A DNA stretch of 64,000 bases from Flavobacterium sp. (GTDB lineage: Bacteria > Bacteroidota > Bacteroidia > Flavobacteriales > Flavobacteriaceae). Location: assembly GCF_027482425.1 (NCBI RefSeq), contig NZ_JAIXWA010000040.1, positions 1 through 64,000 of the forward strand, read 5' to 3'. Below, one piece after another: positions 43,454 to 53,573 of this stretch (positions are counted from its first letter, which is position 1; each line of letters opens with the position of its first letter). The position numbers were made by a program, and so were the translations under genes. The notes below the pieces were generated by a model. The model saw only the letters and a program-made list of their open reading frames with translations, was not told the origin of the DNA and ran no database searches.

Positions 43454-44365
43454 ATGAAAGAAGAAGAAAAATATCAATGGGCAGCTTGGTTGGATGACCA
43501 AGTTTCTGATGCGGAATTAGAGCAATTGCGCCAAGATCCGGATTATGCTGTGATGGAAAAAATTAAATCCTACACCGCAGCCTTGTGTACCCCTGAATTT
43601 AAGGAAGATGCGCTTTTGCTTCGCATTCAAAACCAGCAACGTCAACCCAGTAAATTTCGTCGTTTGTACGTAAAACAACCACTTCAATGGGCCGCTTTAC
43701 TTCTTGTATTCCTTGGTTTAAGCATGGGATATATGATGACGCGATTTGAAAGTGAAATGACCGCATCGGGGGAAAATCTCTCTTTTCAATTACCCGATGA
43801 TTCTGAAGTGCAATTGCATGCCGGTTCTGAACTGAATTACAAATCATGGAACTGGGATTCCAATCGCCAAGTTTCCTTAGCGGGAGAGGCGTTCTTTAAG
43901 GTCGCTAAAGGGAAGCGATTTGAGGTAGAAACTTCACAAGGAACCGTATCGGTTTTGGGAACACAATTTAATGTAAAAGTGAGAGGAAATCGGTTGGAAG
44001 TAACCTGCTTTGAAGGAAAAGTTCAAGTGGCTACCGCCTCCGAAAAAATTATACTTACACCCGGAAAAACATTGGCCTATGTTCAACAAAAGCGCCTATT
44101 TTTCCATACTACATCAGCACAGCAACCCGCTTGGATTGCTAAGGAATTAGCCTTTGAAAAAGAGAAACCTCAAGATGTTTTGGCAGAACTTGAGCGCCAC
44201 TTTGACATTACAATCAAAGCACCAGCGTTCCCGAAAAACGAATTATTTACCGGAAAATTACCCGGTGATAGTTCGGAAGCTGCCCTACACTTGCTGGCCC
44301 ATCCTTATCATTTCAAAGTGGTCAAAGTTAATGACCATGCCTTTTCCTTAGACGCTACTCCTTGA
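43454..44365 (+). CDS. FecR-family anti-sigma/signal transducer
   Basis: 303 residues. Residues 1-75 are the cytoplasmic sigma-binding part. One membrane segment follows (about 77-95, WAALLLVFLGLSMGYMM), then the periplasmic FecR domain: LPDDSEVQLHAGSELNY, REVSLAGEAFFKVAKG-like (VSLAGEAFFKVAK), FEVETSQGTVSVLGTQFNV and the DUF4974-like C-terminal part (FDITIKAP, FTGKLPGD). It holds the sigma factor until the receptor signals. Its stop overlaps the receptor start. Confidence 0.94.
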   Translation: MKEEEKYQWAAWLDDQVSDAELEQLRQDPDYAVMEKIKSYTAALCTPEFKEDALLLRIQNQQRQPSKFRRLYVKQPLQWAALLLVFLGLSMGYMMTRFESEMTASGENLSFQLPDDSEVQLHAGSELNYKSWNWDSNRQVSLAGEAFFKVAKGKRFEVETSQGTVSVLGTQFNVKVRGNRLEVTCFEGKVQVATASEKIILTPGKTLAYVQQKRLFFHTTSAQQPAWIAKELAFEKEKPQDVLAELERHFDITIKAPAFPKNELFTGKLPGDSSEAALHLLAHPYHFKVVKVNDHAFSLDATP

Positions 44366-46896
44366 TGCGATTTCGATACTTTTCAAGTTTCTTACTTTAC
44401 TATATCTCCTGTTTGAGCACTTTTGCTCAGTCAGGAGATCCAGTTTTTTTGGCAACTGTATTAAAAGATATCGAACAACAGCACCGTGTTGAATTCAGCT
44501 ACATCGAAAGTGACATCAACCCACTAAAAGTACTTCAACCTCCTTATTCCTTTTCGTTAGATGCCAAACTCGTTGCGATATCTCGACAAACCCTGTTGGC
44601 CTTTACCAAGGTAAACAACCGATACATTTCAGTATCGGACAATCCTCAGAAAAAAGTTCGATTTCAATTGTTTCTTAGGGATTCCGAATGGAAAAAACCA
44701 ATTGAAAATGCACGTATAACAATACATCCAAGCGAAAGTGTACTCTTTTCGGATGAAAATGGTTATGTTTTTTCTACAGAAAAAGAGGTTACCGCACTTA
44801 CAATCCAGCATTTAAATCATGCTGCCGTTCGATTAACCGATTTGAATAAAATCAATGGCTCCGTTTTTTACCTCAACGTGAAACCCACTCAATTGCAAGA
44901 GGTAGCTACGCAATTTTATTTCACTAAAGGGGTGACTAAAAAATGGGATATGGGGTACGAAATAAAGCCGAAACAGTTTGGACTCTTACCTGGACTTACC
45001 GAAGCGGATGTTTTTGAATCCATCAAACAAATTCCAGGAGTAATTAGCGCCGATGAAACGCTTTCTAATTTGACGATTCGCGGGGGAACCCAAGATCAAA
45101 TACTATTTCAATGGAATGGAATGCGGTTGTATCAAGTGAGTCATTTTTTTGGCTTACTCTCGGCTATAAATCCCAATTTAACCCACAAAATCAATATTAT
45201 AAAAAATGGAACCTCTCCGTTTTTGGGCGAGAGTGTCTCGGGAGTAGTTTGCCTGTCTACCTTGGATGATACAGAGAAATCACCTCCTTTGGAATTGGGA
45301 CTCAACCTCATTAATGCCGATGCAACGTTTCGCCATCGATTTTCTAAAAATGCACGTTTGGCCTTAAGTGCACGTCGCGCGATTACCGATGTGTTGAATA
45401 CACCAACGTATCAAAACTACTTCGATAGGGTATTCCAAAACACCATTGTGACCGATTTAGGACAAGCTGCAACCACGAATTACACTACGGAATCCAACTT
45501 TTACTTTTTAGATTTCACGGGGCAATATGCCCAAAAGATTGGTTCTAAAACTACTTTAACTTTTGATTTTCTGACCATTTCCAACCAACTTAATTTCAAA
45601 CAATCGCGTCAAGAAAATACGTTACTTATTGAAAAAGAAAATGGGTTGAATCAAGAAACTTTTGGCGGTGTAATCAATGGAACTATAGTATGGAATGCCA
45701 AAACAAATAGTGCATTGAAAGCGTTTTTTACCCGACATGAACTCTATGCTTCTAATGAAGCGCTGTTTTCTAATCAAACCACATTTATACGAAACGATAT
45801 TAACCATTTGGGACTTGAATGGCGTCAAGCGTATATCTGGACACCCGAAATCACTTTGGATGCAGGTTATCAATGGGATGCGATAAGCAATCAAAACATC
45901 ACCCGAGTCAACAGTCCTTTTGTGGATCGCAATGAAGTGAACGTATTGCAAAATCATGCCTTAATTGCGAATGTTAATTGGCAACGAAACGCTTTTAAGT
46001 TGAGTGGCGGCCTACGACAAAACTATTATGAACGCTGGGGTGTTTGGCTGACTGAGCCCCGTTTTACAGCGACTTGGCAATTTCATCCCGCATGGGAATG
46101 GGAATGGGCTGGGGAAATGAAAAGTCAAACCGTTAGCAAAATAGTCGACCGTCAACAAGATTTTTTGGGAATTGAACGCCGGCGTTGGATTTTTAGTAAT
46201 AACGAGGATCGTCCGATTTTACAAAGCCGACAACTGTCTTCAGGAATTACCTTTAAAAATAACGGGTGGCTTTGGGGTACTGAGCTTTTTGCTAAAAAAG
46301 TAACAGGCATTACTGGGCGTAGTCAAGATTTTCAAAATCAATATGAAAATTTGGACTTCTATGGAGACTTTTTGGTATATGGCGCGGAAATTCTTTTACA
46401 AAAAAAATGGGAAAATTGGGTAAGTTGGATCACCTACAGCTATAATTATAACACCTATACGTTCAAAGGATTACGTCCCGAGAGTGAGTTTCCTAACAAC
46501 AACGAAATTCGACACCATATCGCTTCAGGTATTGGATATGTGAACAAAGCCCTCAAAATCACGTTGGGAGGAAAATGGTTTAGCGGCCGTCCGACCACTT
46601 TACCGAGCGAACCCGCTATTCTTTTTGATCCCCAAGCAGGAAATAGTTTTGTCAATTATCAATCGCCCAATAGTGATCGCTTGCCTGAGTTTTTCCAGCT
46701 GAATGCTTCGGGAAGTTATGCTTTTTCCCTTCAAAAACATACCCTAACCTTGGGGGCTTCGGTGATTAACTTGACCAATACGCAAAATCGTATCAACCAA
46801 TTTTTCAGGATTAATACCAATGCGCAAACGTTGGAGCAAATTGACACCTTTTCTTTGGCACGAACGCTCAATATTTTTGTGCGCTATTCGCTATAA
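44365..46896 (+). CDS. TonB-dependent outer-membrane receptor with signalling-type N-terminus
   Basis: 843 residues from ATG at 44365 (TGATG overlap with fecR). Signal peptide 1-22 (ending TFAQ). Residues ~27-90 resemble a secretin/TonB short N-terminal domain (VLKDIEQQHRVEFSY), the part of FecA-type receptors that talks to FecR. A short carboxypeptidase-like beta domain follows, then the plug (ESIKQIPGVISADE, LTIRGGTQDQILFQWNG, GESVSGVV) and a 22-strand-type barrel to the C-terminus. No SusD-like partner is adjacent, so a small ligand such as iron, metal or cofactor is likelier than a glycan. Ligand unknown. Confidence 0.92.
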   Translation: MRFRYFSSFLLYYISCLSTFAQSGDPVFLATVLKDIEQQHRVEFSYIESDINPLKVLQPPYSFSLDAKLVAISRQTLLAFTKVNNRYISVSDNPQKKVRFQLFLRDSEWKKPIENARITIHPSESVLFSDENGYVFSTEKEVTALTIQHLNHAAVRLTDLNKINGSVFYLNVKPTQLQEVATQFYFTKGVTKKWDMGYEIKPKQFGLLPGLTEADVFESIKQIPGVISADETLSNLTIRGGTQDQILFQWNGMRLYQVSHFFGLLSAINPNLTHKINIIKNGTSPFLGESVSGVVCLSTLDDTEKSPPLELGLNLINADATFRHRFSKNARLALSARRAITDVLNTPTYQNYFDRVFQNTIVTDLGQAATTNYTTESNFYFLDFTGQYAQKIGSKTTLTFDFLTISNQLNFKQSRQENTLLIEKENGLNQETFGGVINGTIVWNAKTNSALKAFFTRHELYASNEALFSNQTTFIRNDINHLGLEWRQAYIWTPEITLDAGYQWDAISNQNITRVNSPFVDRNEVNVLQNHALIANVNWQRNAFKLSGGLRQNYYERWGVWLTEPRFTATWQFHPAWEWEWAGEMKSQTVSKIVDRQQDFLGIERRRWIFSNNEDRPILQSRQLSSGITFKNNGWLWGTELFAKKVTGITGRSQDFQNQYENLDFYGDFLVYGAEILLQKKWENWVSWITYSYNYNTYTFKGLRPESEFPNNNEIRHHIASGIGYVNKALKITLGGKWFSGRPTTLPSEPAILFDPQAGNSFVNYQSPNSDRLPEFFQLNASGSYAFSLQKHTLTLGASVINLTNTQNRINQFFRINTNAQTLEQIDTFSLARTLNIFVRYSL

Positions 46897-46898
46897 AA

Positions 46899-46928
46899 AA
46901 ATCCGACATGCATCGGATTTCTTTTTTT
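46899..46928. terminator. Terminator after the receptor gene
   Basis: Perfect 8-bp stem AAATCCGA/TCGGATTT, 6-base loop and eight T. The T run touches the stop codon of the convergent argS, and an A-run on the other side may let it serve both strands. Confidence 0.88.
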
Positions 46929-48700
46929 TACATACGTTCAGGAACTTGAATTCCAAGGAGTCCGAAAGCTTTATGAATCGTTACGGCGACTTTTGCTGAG
47001 AGTTGTACACGAAACACTTTTTTATCCTCATCTTCTTCTCCCAAAATAGATACCGATTGATAAAACGAATTGTATTCTTTGACCAATTCATAAGTATAAT
47101 TGGCAATCAAGGCGGGACTGTGGTTACGTGCAGCGTCTTGAATGACAGCTGGGAATTGAAAGAGTTGCTTCAACAACGCTTTTTCTTTGGGATGCAATGC
47201 AACGAGAACCGGGTTTTGATACTCAAAATCGGCTTTTCGCAAAATCGACTGAATTCGGGCATAGGTATACTGAATAAAGGGTCCCGTATTGCCATTAAAA
47301 TCTACCGATTCTTCAGGATTGAATAGGATTTGCTTCTTTGGATCGACTTTTAAAATGTAATATTTCAAAGCCCCTAATCCGATGATACGATATAACTCCT
47401 GCTTTTCCGCTTCAGAATATCCGTCTAGTTTCCCTAACTCAGCAGCAATATTTCCTGCCGTTTGGGTCATATCATGCATCAAATCATCGGCGTCAACTAC
47501 GGTTCCTTCACGGGATTTCATTTTTCCAGAAGGTAATTCAACCATACCGTACGATAAATGATACAAGTGTTCAGCCCAAGTGAAACCTAATTTTTTGAGG
47601 ATTAAGAATAACACTTTAAAATGATAATCTTGTTCATTCCCGACAGTGTAGACCATGCCCTTAACATCGGGATAATCCTTCACCCTTTGAATGGCAGTAC
47701 CAATATCTTGTGTCATATAGACGGCAGTACCGTCGGAGCGCAAAACAATCTTACGGTCGAGGCCATCGGCGGTCAAATCAATCCAAACAGAGCCATCGGG
47801 ATCGCGTTCGAAGATTCCTTTGTCCAAACCTAATTGCACCACTTCTTTTCCAAGCAAGTAAGTATTGCTTTCGTAGTAATAACTATCAAAATCAACCCCT
47901 AAATTGGTGTAAGTAGTATTAAAACCATCATAAACCCACTGATTCATAGTCTTCCAAAGAGCGACTACTTCGGGATTACCCGCTTCCCATTGGCGCAGCA
48001 TTTCTTGTGCTTCGAGTAAGATTGGCGCTGTTTTTTTGGCTTCCTCTTCAGCAACACCTTGCGCTAGAGCCTTTTCAATTTCAGATTTATAAGCCTTATC
48101 GAAAGCGACATAATAGTTTCCTACGAGTTTATCGCCTTTAATACCGTTTGTTTCGGGTGTCTCACCGTTTCCAAATTTTTGCCAAGCCACCATTGACTTA
48201 CAAATATGGATTCCGCGATCATTGATAATTTGAGTTTTGTATACTTTTTTTCCCGAGGCTTTTAAAATTTCGGCCACGGCATAGCCTAATAAGTTATTGC
48301 GAATATGGCCAAGGTGTAATGGTTTGTTAGTATTCGGGGAAGAATATTCGACCATCACGGCCTCTGTCGCTTTGGGGGTAGAAAATCCAAAAGTGGCGTC
48401 TTCCCGTATTTCTTGAAAGGATTGGACGTAAAACGAATCGGCAATGGACAAATTCAAAAAACCGGAGACAACATTATAAGCCGTTACCTCTTGCGTATTT
48501 GTCAACAAATACTCACCGAGGAGGGTACCGATTTGAACGGGATTGCCCTTGATACATTTTAAAAAAGGAAAAATAACAACGGTAATGTCTCCTTCAAACT
48601 CTTTGCGCGTCTCCTGAAATTCAATTTTCTCAGGGGTTACGTCAAAATGAAGCGCTAGGGCTTTTTGAATGGGAACAGTTAAAAAATGTTGAGTCGTCAT
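46928..48700 (-). CDS. argS: Arginyl-tRNA synthetase
   Basis: 590 residues from MTTQHFL; a start 19 codons upstream is rejected because the exact -7 box TATATTTG (48719-48726) lies downstream of it. Class I enzyme: HIGH signature in NKPLHLGHIRNN, KMSKS-equivalent GKMKSREGTVV, and the C-terminal anticodon-binding helical domain (DALR). The N-terminal additional domain is present. Complete. Confidence 0.96.
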   Translation of the reverse strand: MTTQHFLTVPIQKALALHFDVTPEKIEFQETRKEFEGDITVVIFPFLKCIKGNPVQIGTLLGEYLLTNTQEVTAYNVVSGFLNLSIADSFYVQSFQEIREDATFGFSTPKATEAVMVEYSSPNTNKPLHLGHIRNNLLGYAVAEILKASGKKVYKTQIINDRGIHICKSMVAWQKFGNGETPETNGIKGDKLVGNYYVAFDKAYKSEIEKALAQGVAEEEAKKTAPILLEAQEMLRQWEAGNPEVVALWKTMNQWVYDGFNTTYTNLGVDFDSYYYESNTYLLGKEVVQLGLDKGIFERDPDGSVWIDLTADGLDRKIVLRSDGTAVYMTQDIGTAIQRVKDYPDVKGMVYTVGNEQDYHFKVLFLILKKLGFTWAEHLYHLSYGMVELPSGKMKSREGTVVDADDLMHDMTQTAGNIAAELGKLDGYSEAEKQELYRIIGLGALKYYILKVDPKKQILFNPEESVDFNGNTGPFIQYTYARIQSILRKADFEYQNPVLVALHPKEKALLKQLFQFPAVIQDAARNHSPALIANYTYELVKEYNSFYQSVSILGEEDEDKKVFRVQLSAKVAVTIHKAFGLLGIQVPERM

Positions 48701-48718
48701 TGGTATTTTTTTTGATGG

Positions 48719-48726
48719 CAAATATA
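48719..48726 (-). promoter_or_regulatory. -7 box of argS
   Basis: TATATTTG on the minus strand, exact match, 18 bases before the chosen ATG. Confidence 0.6.
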
Positions 48727-48899
48727 CCACATAAAAAGAATAGTAATTGTAATCCAATGCCTACGAATACCATTCCTCAGAAAAATTGATTATATATAAT
48801 CTTTTTCTTACAATTAACATAATTTTATACATTTCATCGATTTTATTTGTTTTTTATCGATTTTATAGTGCATATTTGTTTTGTCAAAATCAAGCCCCT

Positions 48900-51800
48900 A
48901 TGAAAAAACTACTAACCCTTTTGTTACTGTGCATCAGTGTCGCAGGCTTATCACAGCCGATCACTGTTGATGCGAGTACGTATACCGTACCGCAATTGGT
49001 CAATAATATTTTGATCAATTCTCCATGTATTTCAACACAGAATATCTCTTGGCGTACGGGTTCCAATTTTGGATCTGTTAATGGTATTGGATATTTTGTG
49101 AATACGAATCCAAATTTCCCTATGCAAAGCGGTATTGTCTTATCAACGGGTAGTGCTGTTGAAGCAGCAGGACCAAATACTGTTTTATTGAACTCAGGAA
49201 ATGTTGCTTGGACGGGAGACACTGACTTGGAAGCTATATTGGCTGCTTCTGGGATTTCGATGAATTCTACTAATGCTACGGTTCTGGAATTTGAGTTTTC
49301 GGCATTATCGCCCTATTTCGATTTTAATTTCTTATTTGCTTCTGAAGAATATGGCAATTTTCAATGTCAATTTTCCGATGCCTTTGCCTTTTTGTTGACG
49401 GATTTAAGTACTGGTACAACACAGAATTTGGCGGTGGTACCAAACACCAATACGCCTATTTCGGTAGTAACCATTCGTGACTTTCTTTACAATTCGGGGT
49501 GTCCATCGGTAAATGAGCAATATTTTGGTCGTTTTAATGGAGGAAACAATGCCGCTTCGGCTCCAATAAACTACAACGGTCAAACTACGGTATTAAATGC
49601 AACTGCTACTTTAGTCCCAGGGCGCAATTACCGAATCAAATTGGTCATTGCCGACCGCGGTGATTTCAATTCGGATTCGGCTATTTTTATTGCTTCCAAT
49701 AGCTTCAATATTGGACAAAATGTATTGGGTCCAAACCGAACTGTTGCCAGTGGCACGGCGGTTTGTCAAGGGGGATCTACTGTCATTACTTCTGGACTTA
49801 ATCCAGCTCAATATTCGTTTCAATGGAGTCGTAATGGTGTCGTAATTCCAGGACAAACTAGTCCAACACTAACAGTAACACAACCAGGAACGTACGCGCT
49901 TACCTACACTAATATTGCCTTTCCATGCCAAGAAGTTACGGATGAGTTAACGGTAGAATTTCATGCTAATTTTGTATTTCCGAATCCTGTGAATTTATAC
50001 AAATGTAATACGGGAAGTAGTCCTTACACTTACAATTTAAATTACAATACTGGCCATGTTACTAATGGTATTGCGCCTGGTCATACAGTAGCCTATTTTG
50101 CAACACAAGCTGATGCGCAAAACAACGTAAACCCCATTGGAACTAGTTATGTTAGCGCAGGAAATGAAACGATATTCGTTCGCGTAACGAGTCCGGTAAC
50201 AGGCTGTGGTATGGTAAAATCATTCCAATTACTACTAACCGCACCTCCCGTTGCCAATACTCCAAATACCGTACAAATGTGTGCGCGTCCCGATGGAAGT
50301 CTAGTAAATTTTAACATCCGTCAAGCGGTTTCCAGCCAAGTATTGGGAGGTCAAAATCCAACTATTTATGGGGTTGGCGTATACCAAACCTTGACTGATG
50401 CTACCAACAATACCAATATTGTTGCTAATGGTGTCATCAGTTCATTGGGTGGAACTTGCTATGTTCGTGTATTCGTATTTACCGACCCAACGTGTTTTGC
50501 TGTAGTACCCGTAAACATGGTAGTATTACCTATTCCTCCTGTAGATGATTTGGAAAATGTAATCACGTGTGATGATTATACGCTTCCTGCCTTAACCAAC
50601 GGACAATACTTTACAGAGGTTAACGGACAAGGAACGCAATTATTTCCCGGGGATGTAATTACGCAAAACTCCACTATTTACATTTTTAATAGTAATCCTA
50701 CCCCTCCATTATGTCCTAATCAAACGTTTTTCACTATTACAATTATCCGACCCGATGAATCTATTCCTGATGAGGAGCATTGTAACAGTTATACCTTACC
50801 CGCTTTGGTACGCGGAAATTATCACACTGCTCCCAATGGAGGAGGTATGTTATTACCTGGAGGAACCATTATTACTACCTCACAAACTATTTACTATTAT
50901 TTTATTTCACCAGAACCGCCGTTTTGTCAAATTGATATGCCATTTAATGTCACCATTATTCCTTTTGGTGATGTGCCAACGATGGATAACGTCTATGATT
51001 GTACGTCGTATACCTTACCTTCCTTGTCATTTGGTGCTTACTACACCGAACCAGGCGGACAAGGAACGCAATTAGCGCCTGGAACGGTACTCACAAGTAC
51101 ACAAATGGTATTTATCTATGCAACCAATGGTACCTGTACAAGTCAGTCTTCATTTCAAGTTGTTATCGGTATGAACTTCCCTACTTCAGTTAATGAGTGT
51201 GTTTCTTTCACGTTACCTGCTTTAGACGCTGGAAATTACTATACAGGTCCTATGGGAACGGGAACACAAATTCCAGTGGGAACAGTGATTAATACCACAC
51301 AAACCATTTACGTATATGCAGTGACCCAAAATCAACCGAACTGTACCGATAATTACAATTTTACAATTTCCATCAGTTTACCACCATTAAATCCTCCACA
51401 AAATGCGGCAGGATGTGGAAGCTATGAATTACCTCAACTTCCTTACGGGAACTACTTTACTGGACCAGGCGGAACAGGAGACATCATGTTTGCTGGAGAT
51501 TTAGTTACTACTAGTCGTACCATGTATGTTTACCTTGATGGTGAAGGAGGATGTGTAAATGATGTAAGTTTCCCTGTAACTATTCATCCTTTCCCAGAAG
51601 TTGACTCGCGTTCTGATATTGATGCGTGTCATGCGTATGTACTCACCAATTTGGAACATGGAAATTATTTCACAGGTCCAAATGGAACTGGCACACAATT
51701 ACAAGGCGGTGATGTTATCCAAACAACGCAAACCTTATATATTTATGCAGAAAGTAATGGATGTACTAATGAAACGAGCTTTTCAATCAACATCTTCACT

Positions 51801-53474
51801 ATTGATGCCCATGAGTTAAATGATGTTACCGTTTGTGATTCGTATGTACTTCCAGCGTTACCCGGAAACAATAAATATTTTACCCAAACAGGAGGACAAC
51901 ACGGAACGGGTCAAGAGTTGGCTCCTGGTACTACCGTCACAACTTCCCAAACAATCTATATCTATGTAGAATCGGGTGAACGTATCAATTGTTCCAATGA
52001 AAGTAGCTTTGTCGTTACGGTAAACCAAACGCCTGTATTACCCGTTATCCCATCCGTTTTTGTTTGTGAATCTTATACGTTACCGACTCTTACTGCAGGA
52101 AACTATTACACTCAACCTAATAAAGGAGGAGATTTAGTTGCCGCTGGTACAATGATCACTTCAAATCAAACTTTGTATGTGTATGCTGAAACGGGAACTA
52201 CACCTAACTGTTTTACTGAAACTAGTTTTTCAATCACAATTTATAATGTTCCTCAAATGAATAATGTTGTTTCTTGTTCGAGCTATGTTTTACCGGCTTT
52301 AACAACAGGGAACTATTTCAACGGACCCAATGGGACAGGAGGACAAATTGCAGTGGGCAGTGTAGTCACCCAAAGTCAAACCATTTACGTGTTTGGTCAA
52401 TCGGGATACACTCCAAATTGTACCGATGAAACGTCGTTTACAGTAACAATTGTTCCTGCTCCAACAGCTCAAGCTGTACCTGTAGCGCAGCGTACTTTTT
52501 GTGATACCGATGGAACAAATGATGGTGTTTTAAACCTTGATTTAACCCAATTCAATACTACGGTTTTGGGGAACCAAAGCGGTCCTGAATTTGTAGTTAC
52601 CTATCACGCTACATTAATTGATGCACAAAGCAATACAGCTTCCCTTACGCAAAGTGCTGCTAGCCTTGTGTATGTTCGTGTGAGCAATACGTTAGCACCA
52701 GATTGTTTTGCAGTACGCACGCTTCAATTCATCATTAATAAATTACCTGAGCCAACACCACAAGATGGTATCATTTGCTACAACACTACTACCAATCAGT
52801 TGATCCAATCGTACACATTAAACAGTGGTCTATCGGCTTCAACACACACGATTCGTTGGTATAATGAAGAAGGAAATCAAGTTGGTACGGGTGCAGTATA
52901 TACGGTTCTTACTCCTGGTGTATATAGCGTTATTGCCACAAACAACGCTACGGGATGTGCTTCAGAGGAAGTCATGGTGACTGTAACTCCTTCTGAACCT
53001 GCAATTGTAACGTATACTGTGAGTGAAGATTTTGCAGATTCGCAAACATTGACTGTAAATGCACAAGGCAGTGGTGAATATGAGTACCAATTGAATAACG
53101 GTGAATTTCAAGACAGCCCTATCTTTTACAATGTAATGAGTGGTTTCCATACGTTGACCGTTCGTGACAAAAACGGTTGTGGTCTTACCGTATCTCAAAT
53201 TGTTGTAGTGAACTACCCGCATTTCTTCACACCCAATGGTGATGGTGCCAATGAAACATGGAATATTCGCGACTTACGGGATCAAGAAGTAGCTTACATC
53301 TATATTTATGACCGTTATGGAAAAGTGCTTACTAAAATCAAACCTTCGGGATCGGGATGGGATGGTACGTATAACAATACACTTATGCCTTCTGATGATT
53401 ATTGGTTCGCTATAACCTATCAGAAAGATGGACAAGAAAAAGAATTTAGAGCGCATTTTGCGTTGAAACGATAA
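48900..53474 (+). CDS. Giant T9SS adhesin-like protein with choice-of-anchor L domain and nine repeats
   Basis: 1524 residues from MKKLLTLLLL; a start 38 codons upstream would bury the signal peptide. Signal peptide 1-19. Choice-of-anchor L-type domain about 20-270 (GIVLSTGSAVEAAG, FLFASEEYGNFQC, DAFAFLLTD, RIKLVIADRGDF). Ig-like/PKD-like region 275-545, then nine ~70-residue repeats (about 548-1185), another beta region, and a C-terminal gliding-motility-type (type B) T9SS domain (FFTPNGDGANETWNI, YDRYGKVLTKI, GWDGTYNN). Surface adhesion or gliding is inferred. Confidence 0.9.
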   Translation: MKKLLTLLLLCISVAGLSQPITVDASTYTVPQLVNNILINSPCISTQNISWRTGSNFGSVNGIGYFVNTNPNFPMQSGIVLSTGSAVEAAGPNTVLLNSGNVAWTGDTDLEAILAASGISMNSTNATVLEFEFSALSPYFDFNFLFASEEYGNFQCQFSDAFAFLLTDLSTGTTQNLAVVPNTNTPISVVTIRDFLYNSGCPSVNEQYFGRFNGGNNAASAPINYNGQTTVLNATATLVPGRNYRIKLVIADRGDFNSDSAIFIASNSFNIGQNVLGPNRTVASGTAVCQGGSTVITSGLNPAQYSFQWSRNGVVIPGQTSPTLTVTQPGTYALTYTNIAFPCQEVTDELTVEFHANFVFPNPVNLYKCNTGSSPYTYNLNYNTGHVTNGIAPGHTVAYFATQADAQNNVNPIGTSYVSAGNETIFVRVTSPVTGCGMVKSFQLLLTAPPVANTPNTVQMCARPDGSLVNFNIRQAVSSQVLGGQNPTIYGVGVYQTLTDATNNTNIVANGVISSLGGTCYVRVFVFTDPTCFAVVPVNMVVLPIPPVDDLENVITCDDYTLPALTNGQYFTEVNGQGTQLFPGDVITQNSTIYIFNSNPTPPLCPNQTFFTITIIRPDESIPDEEHCNSYTLPALVRGNYHTAPNGGGMLLPGGTIITTSQTIYYYFISPEPPFCQIDMPFNVTIIPFGDVPTMDNVYDCTSYTLPSLSFGAYYTEPGGQGTQLAPGTVLTSTQMVFIYATNGTCTSQSSFQVVIGMNFPTSVNECVSFTLPALDAGNYYTGPMGTGTQIPVGTVINTTQTIYVYAVTQNQPNCTDNYNFTISISLPPLNPPQNAAGCGSYELPQLPYGNYFTGPGGTGDIMFAGDLVTTSRTMYVYLDGEGGCVNDVSFPVTIHPFPEVDSRSDIDACHAYVLTNLEHGNYFTGPNGTGTQLQGGDVIQTTQTLYIYAESNGCTNETSFSINIFTIDAHELNDVTVCDSYVLPALPGNNKYFTQTGGQHGTGQELAPGTTVTTSQTIYIYVESGERINCSNESSFVVTVNQTPVLPVIPSVFVCESYTLPTLTAGNYYTQPNKGGDLVAAGTMITSNQTLYVYAETGTTPNCFTETSFSITIYNVPQMNNVVSCSSYVLPALTTGNYFNGPNGTGGQIAVGSVVTQSQTIYVFGQSGYTPNCTDETSFTVTIVPAPTAQAVPVAQRTFCDTDGTNDGVLNLDLTQFNTTVLGNQSGPEFVVTYHATLIDAQSNTASLTQSAASLVYVRVSNTLAPDCFAVRTLQFIINKLPEPTPQDGIICYNTTTNQLIQSYTLNSGLSASTHTIRWYNEEGNQVGTGAVYTVLTPGVYSVIATNNATGCASEEVMVTVTPSEPAIVTYTVSEDFADSQTLTVNAQGSGEYEYQLNNGEFQDSPIFYNVMSGFHTLTVRDKNGCGLTVSQIVVVNYPHFFTPNGDGANETWNIRDLRDQEVAYIYIYDRYGKVLTKIKPSGSGWDGTYNNTLMPSDDYWFAITYQKDGQEKEFRAHFALKR
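50541..52456 (+). repeat. Nine in-gene repeats of about 70 codons
   Basis: Each unit follows the pattern C-x-SYTLPAL-x-x-GNYFT-x-PNG-x-GT, then a QTIYVYA strand, then N-C and a SFxVTI strand. Two cysteines per unit are kept in nearly all units and probably pair. The units differ enough to be old duplications. Confidence 0.88.
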
Positions 53475-53521
53475 CACCTTTTTGCCCCAAATGAAAAGGA
53501 TAGTAATTACGTTTGTACATG

Positions 53522-53550
53522 AAAAAGCCCGATGGAATGTCGGGCTTTTT
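53522..53550. terminator. Bidirectional terminator between the adhesin gene and fabH
   Basis: Perfect 11-bp stem AAAAAGCCCGA/TCGGGCTTTTT with a 7-base loop; A and T runs on both sides suit both convergent genes. Confidence 0.92.
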
Positions 53551-53573
53551 TTAGTTGTAAAATCGGGGTTGAA

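Noticed and set aside
48786-48899. Longer N-terminus for the giant T9SS protein
   Set aside because: It would bury the clear signal peptide that begins at MKKLL (48900).
50541-52456. CRISPR or satellite array
   Set aside because: The periodicity is about 210 bases, in frame, and protein-level only; units are diverged and lie inside one coding region.
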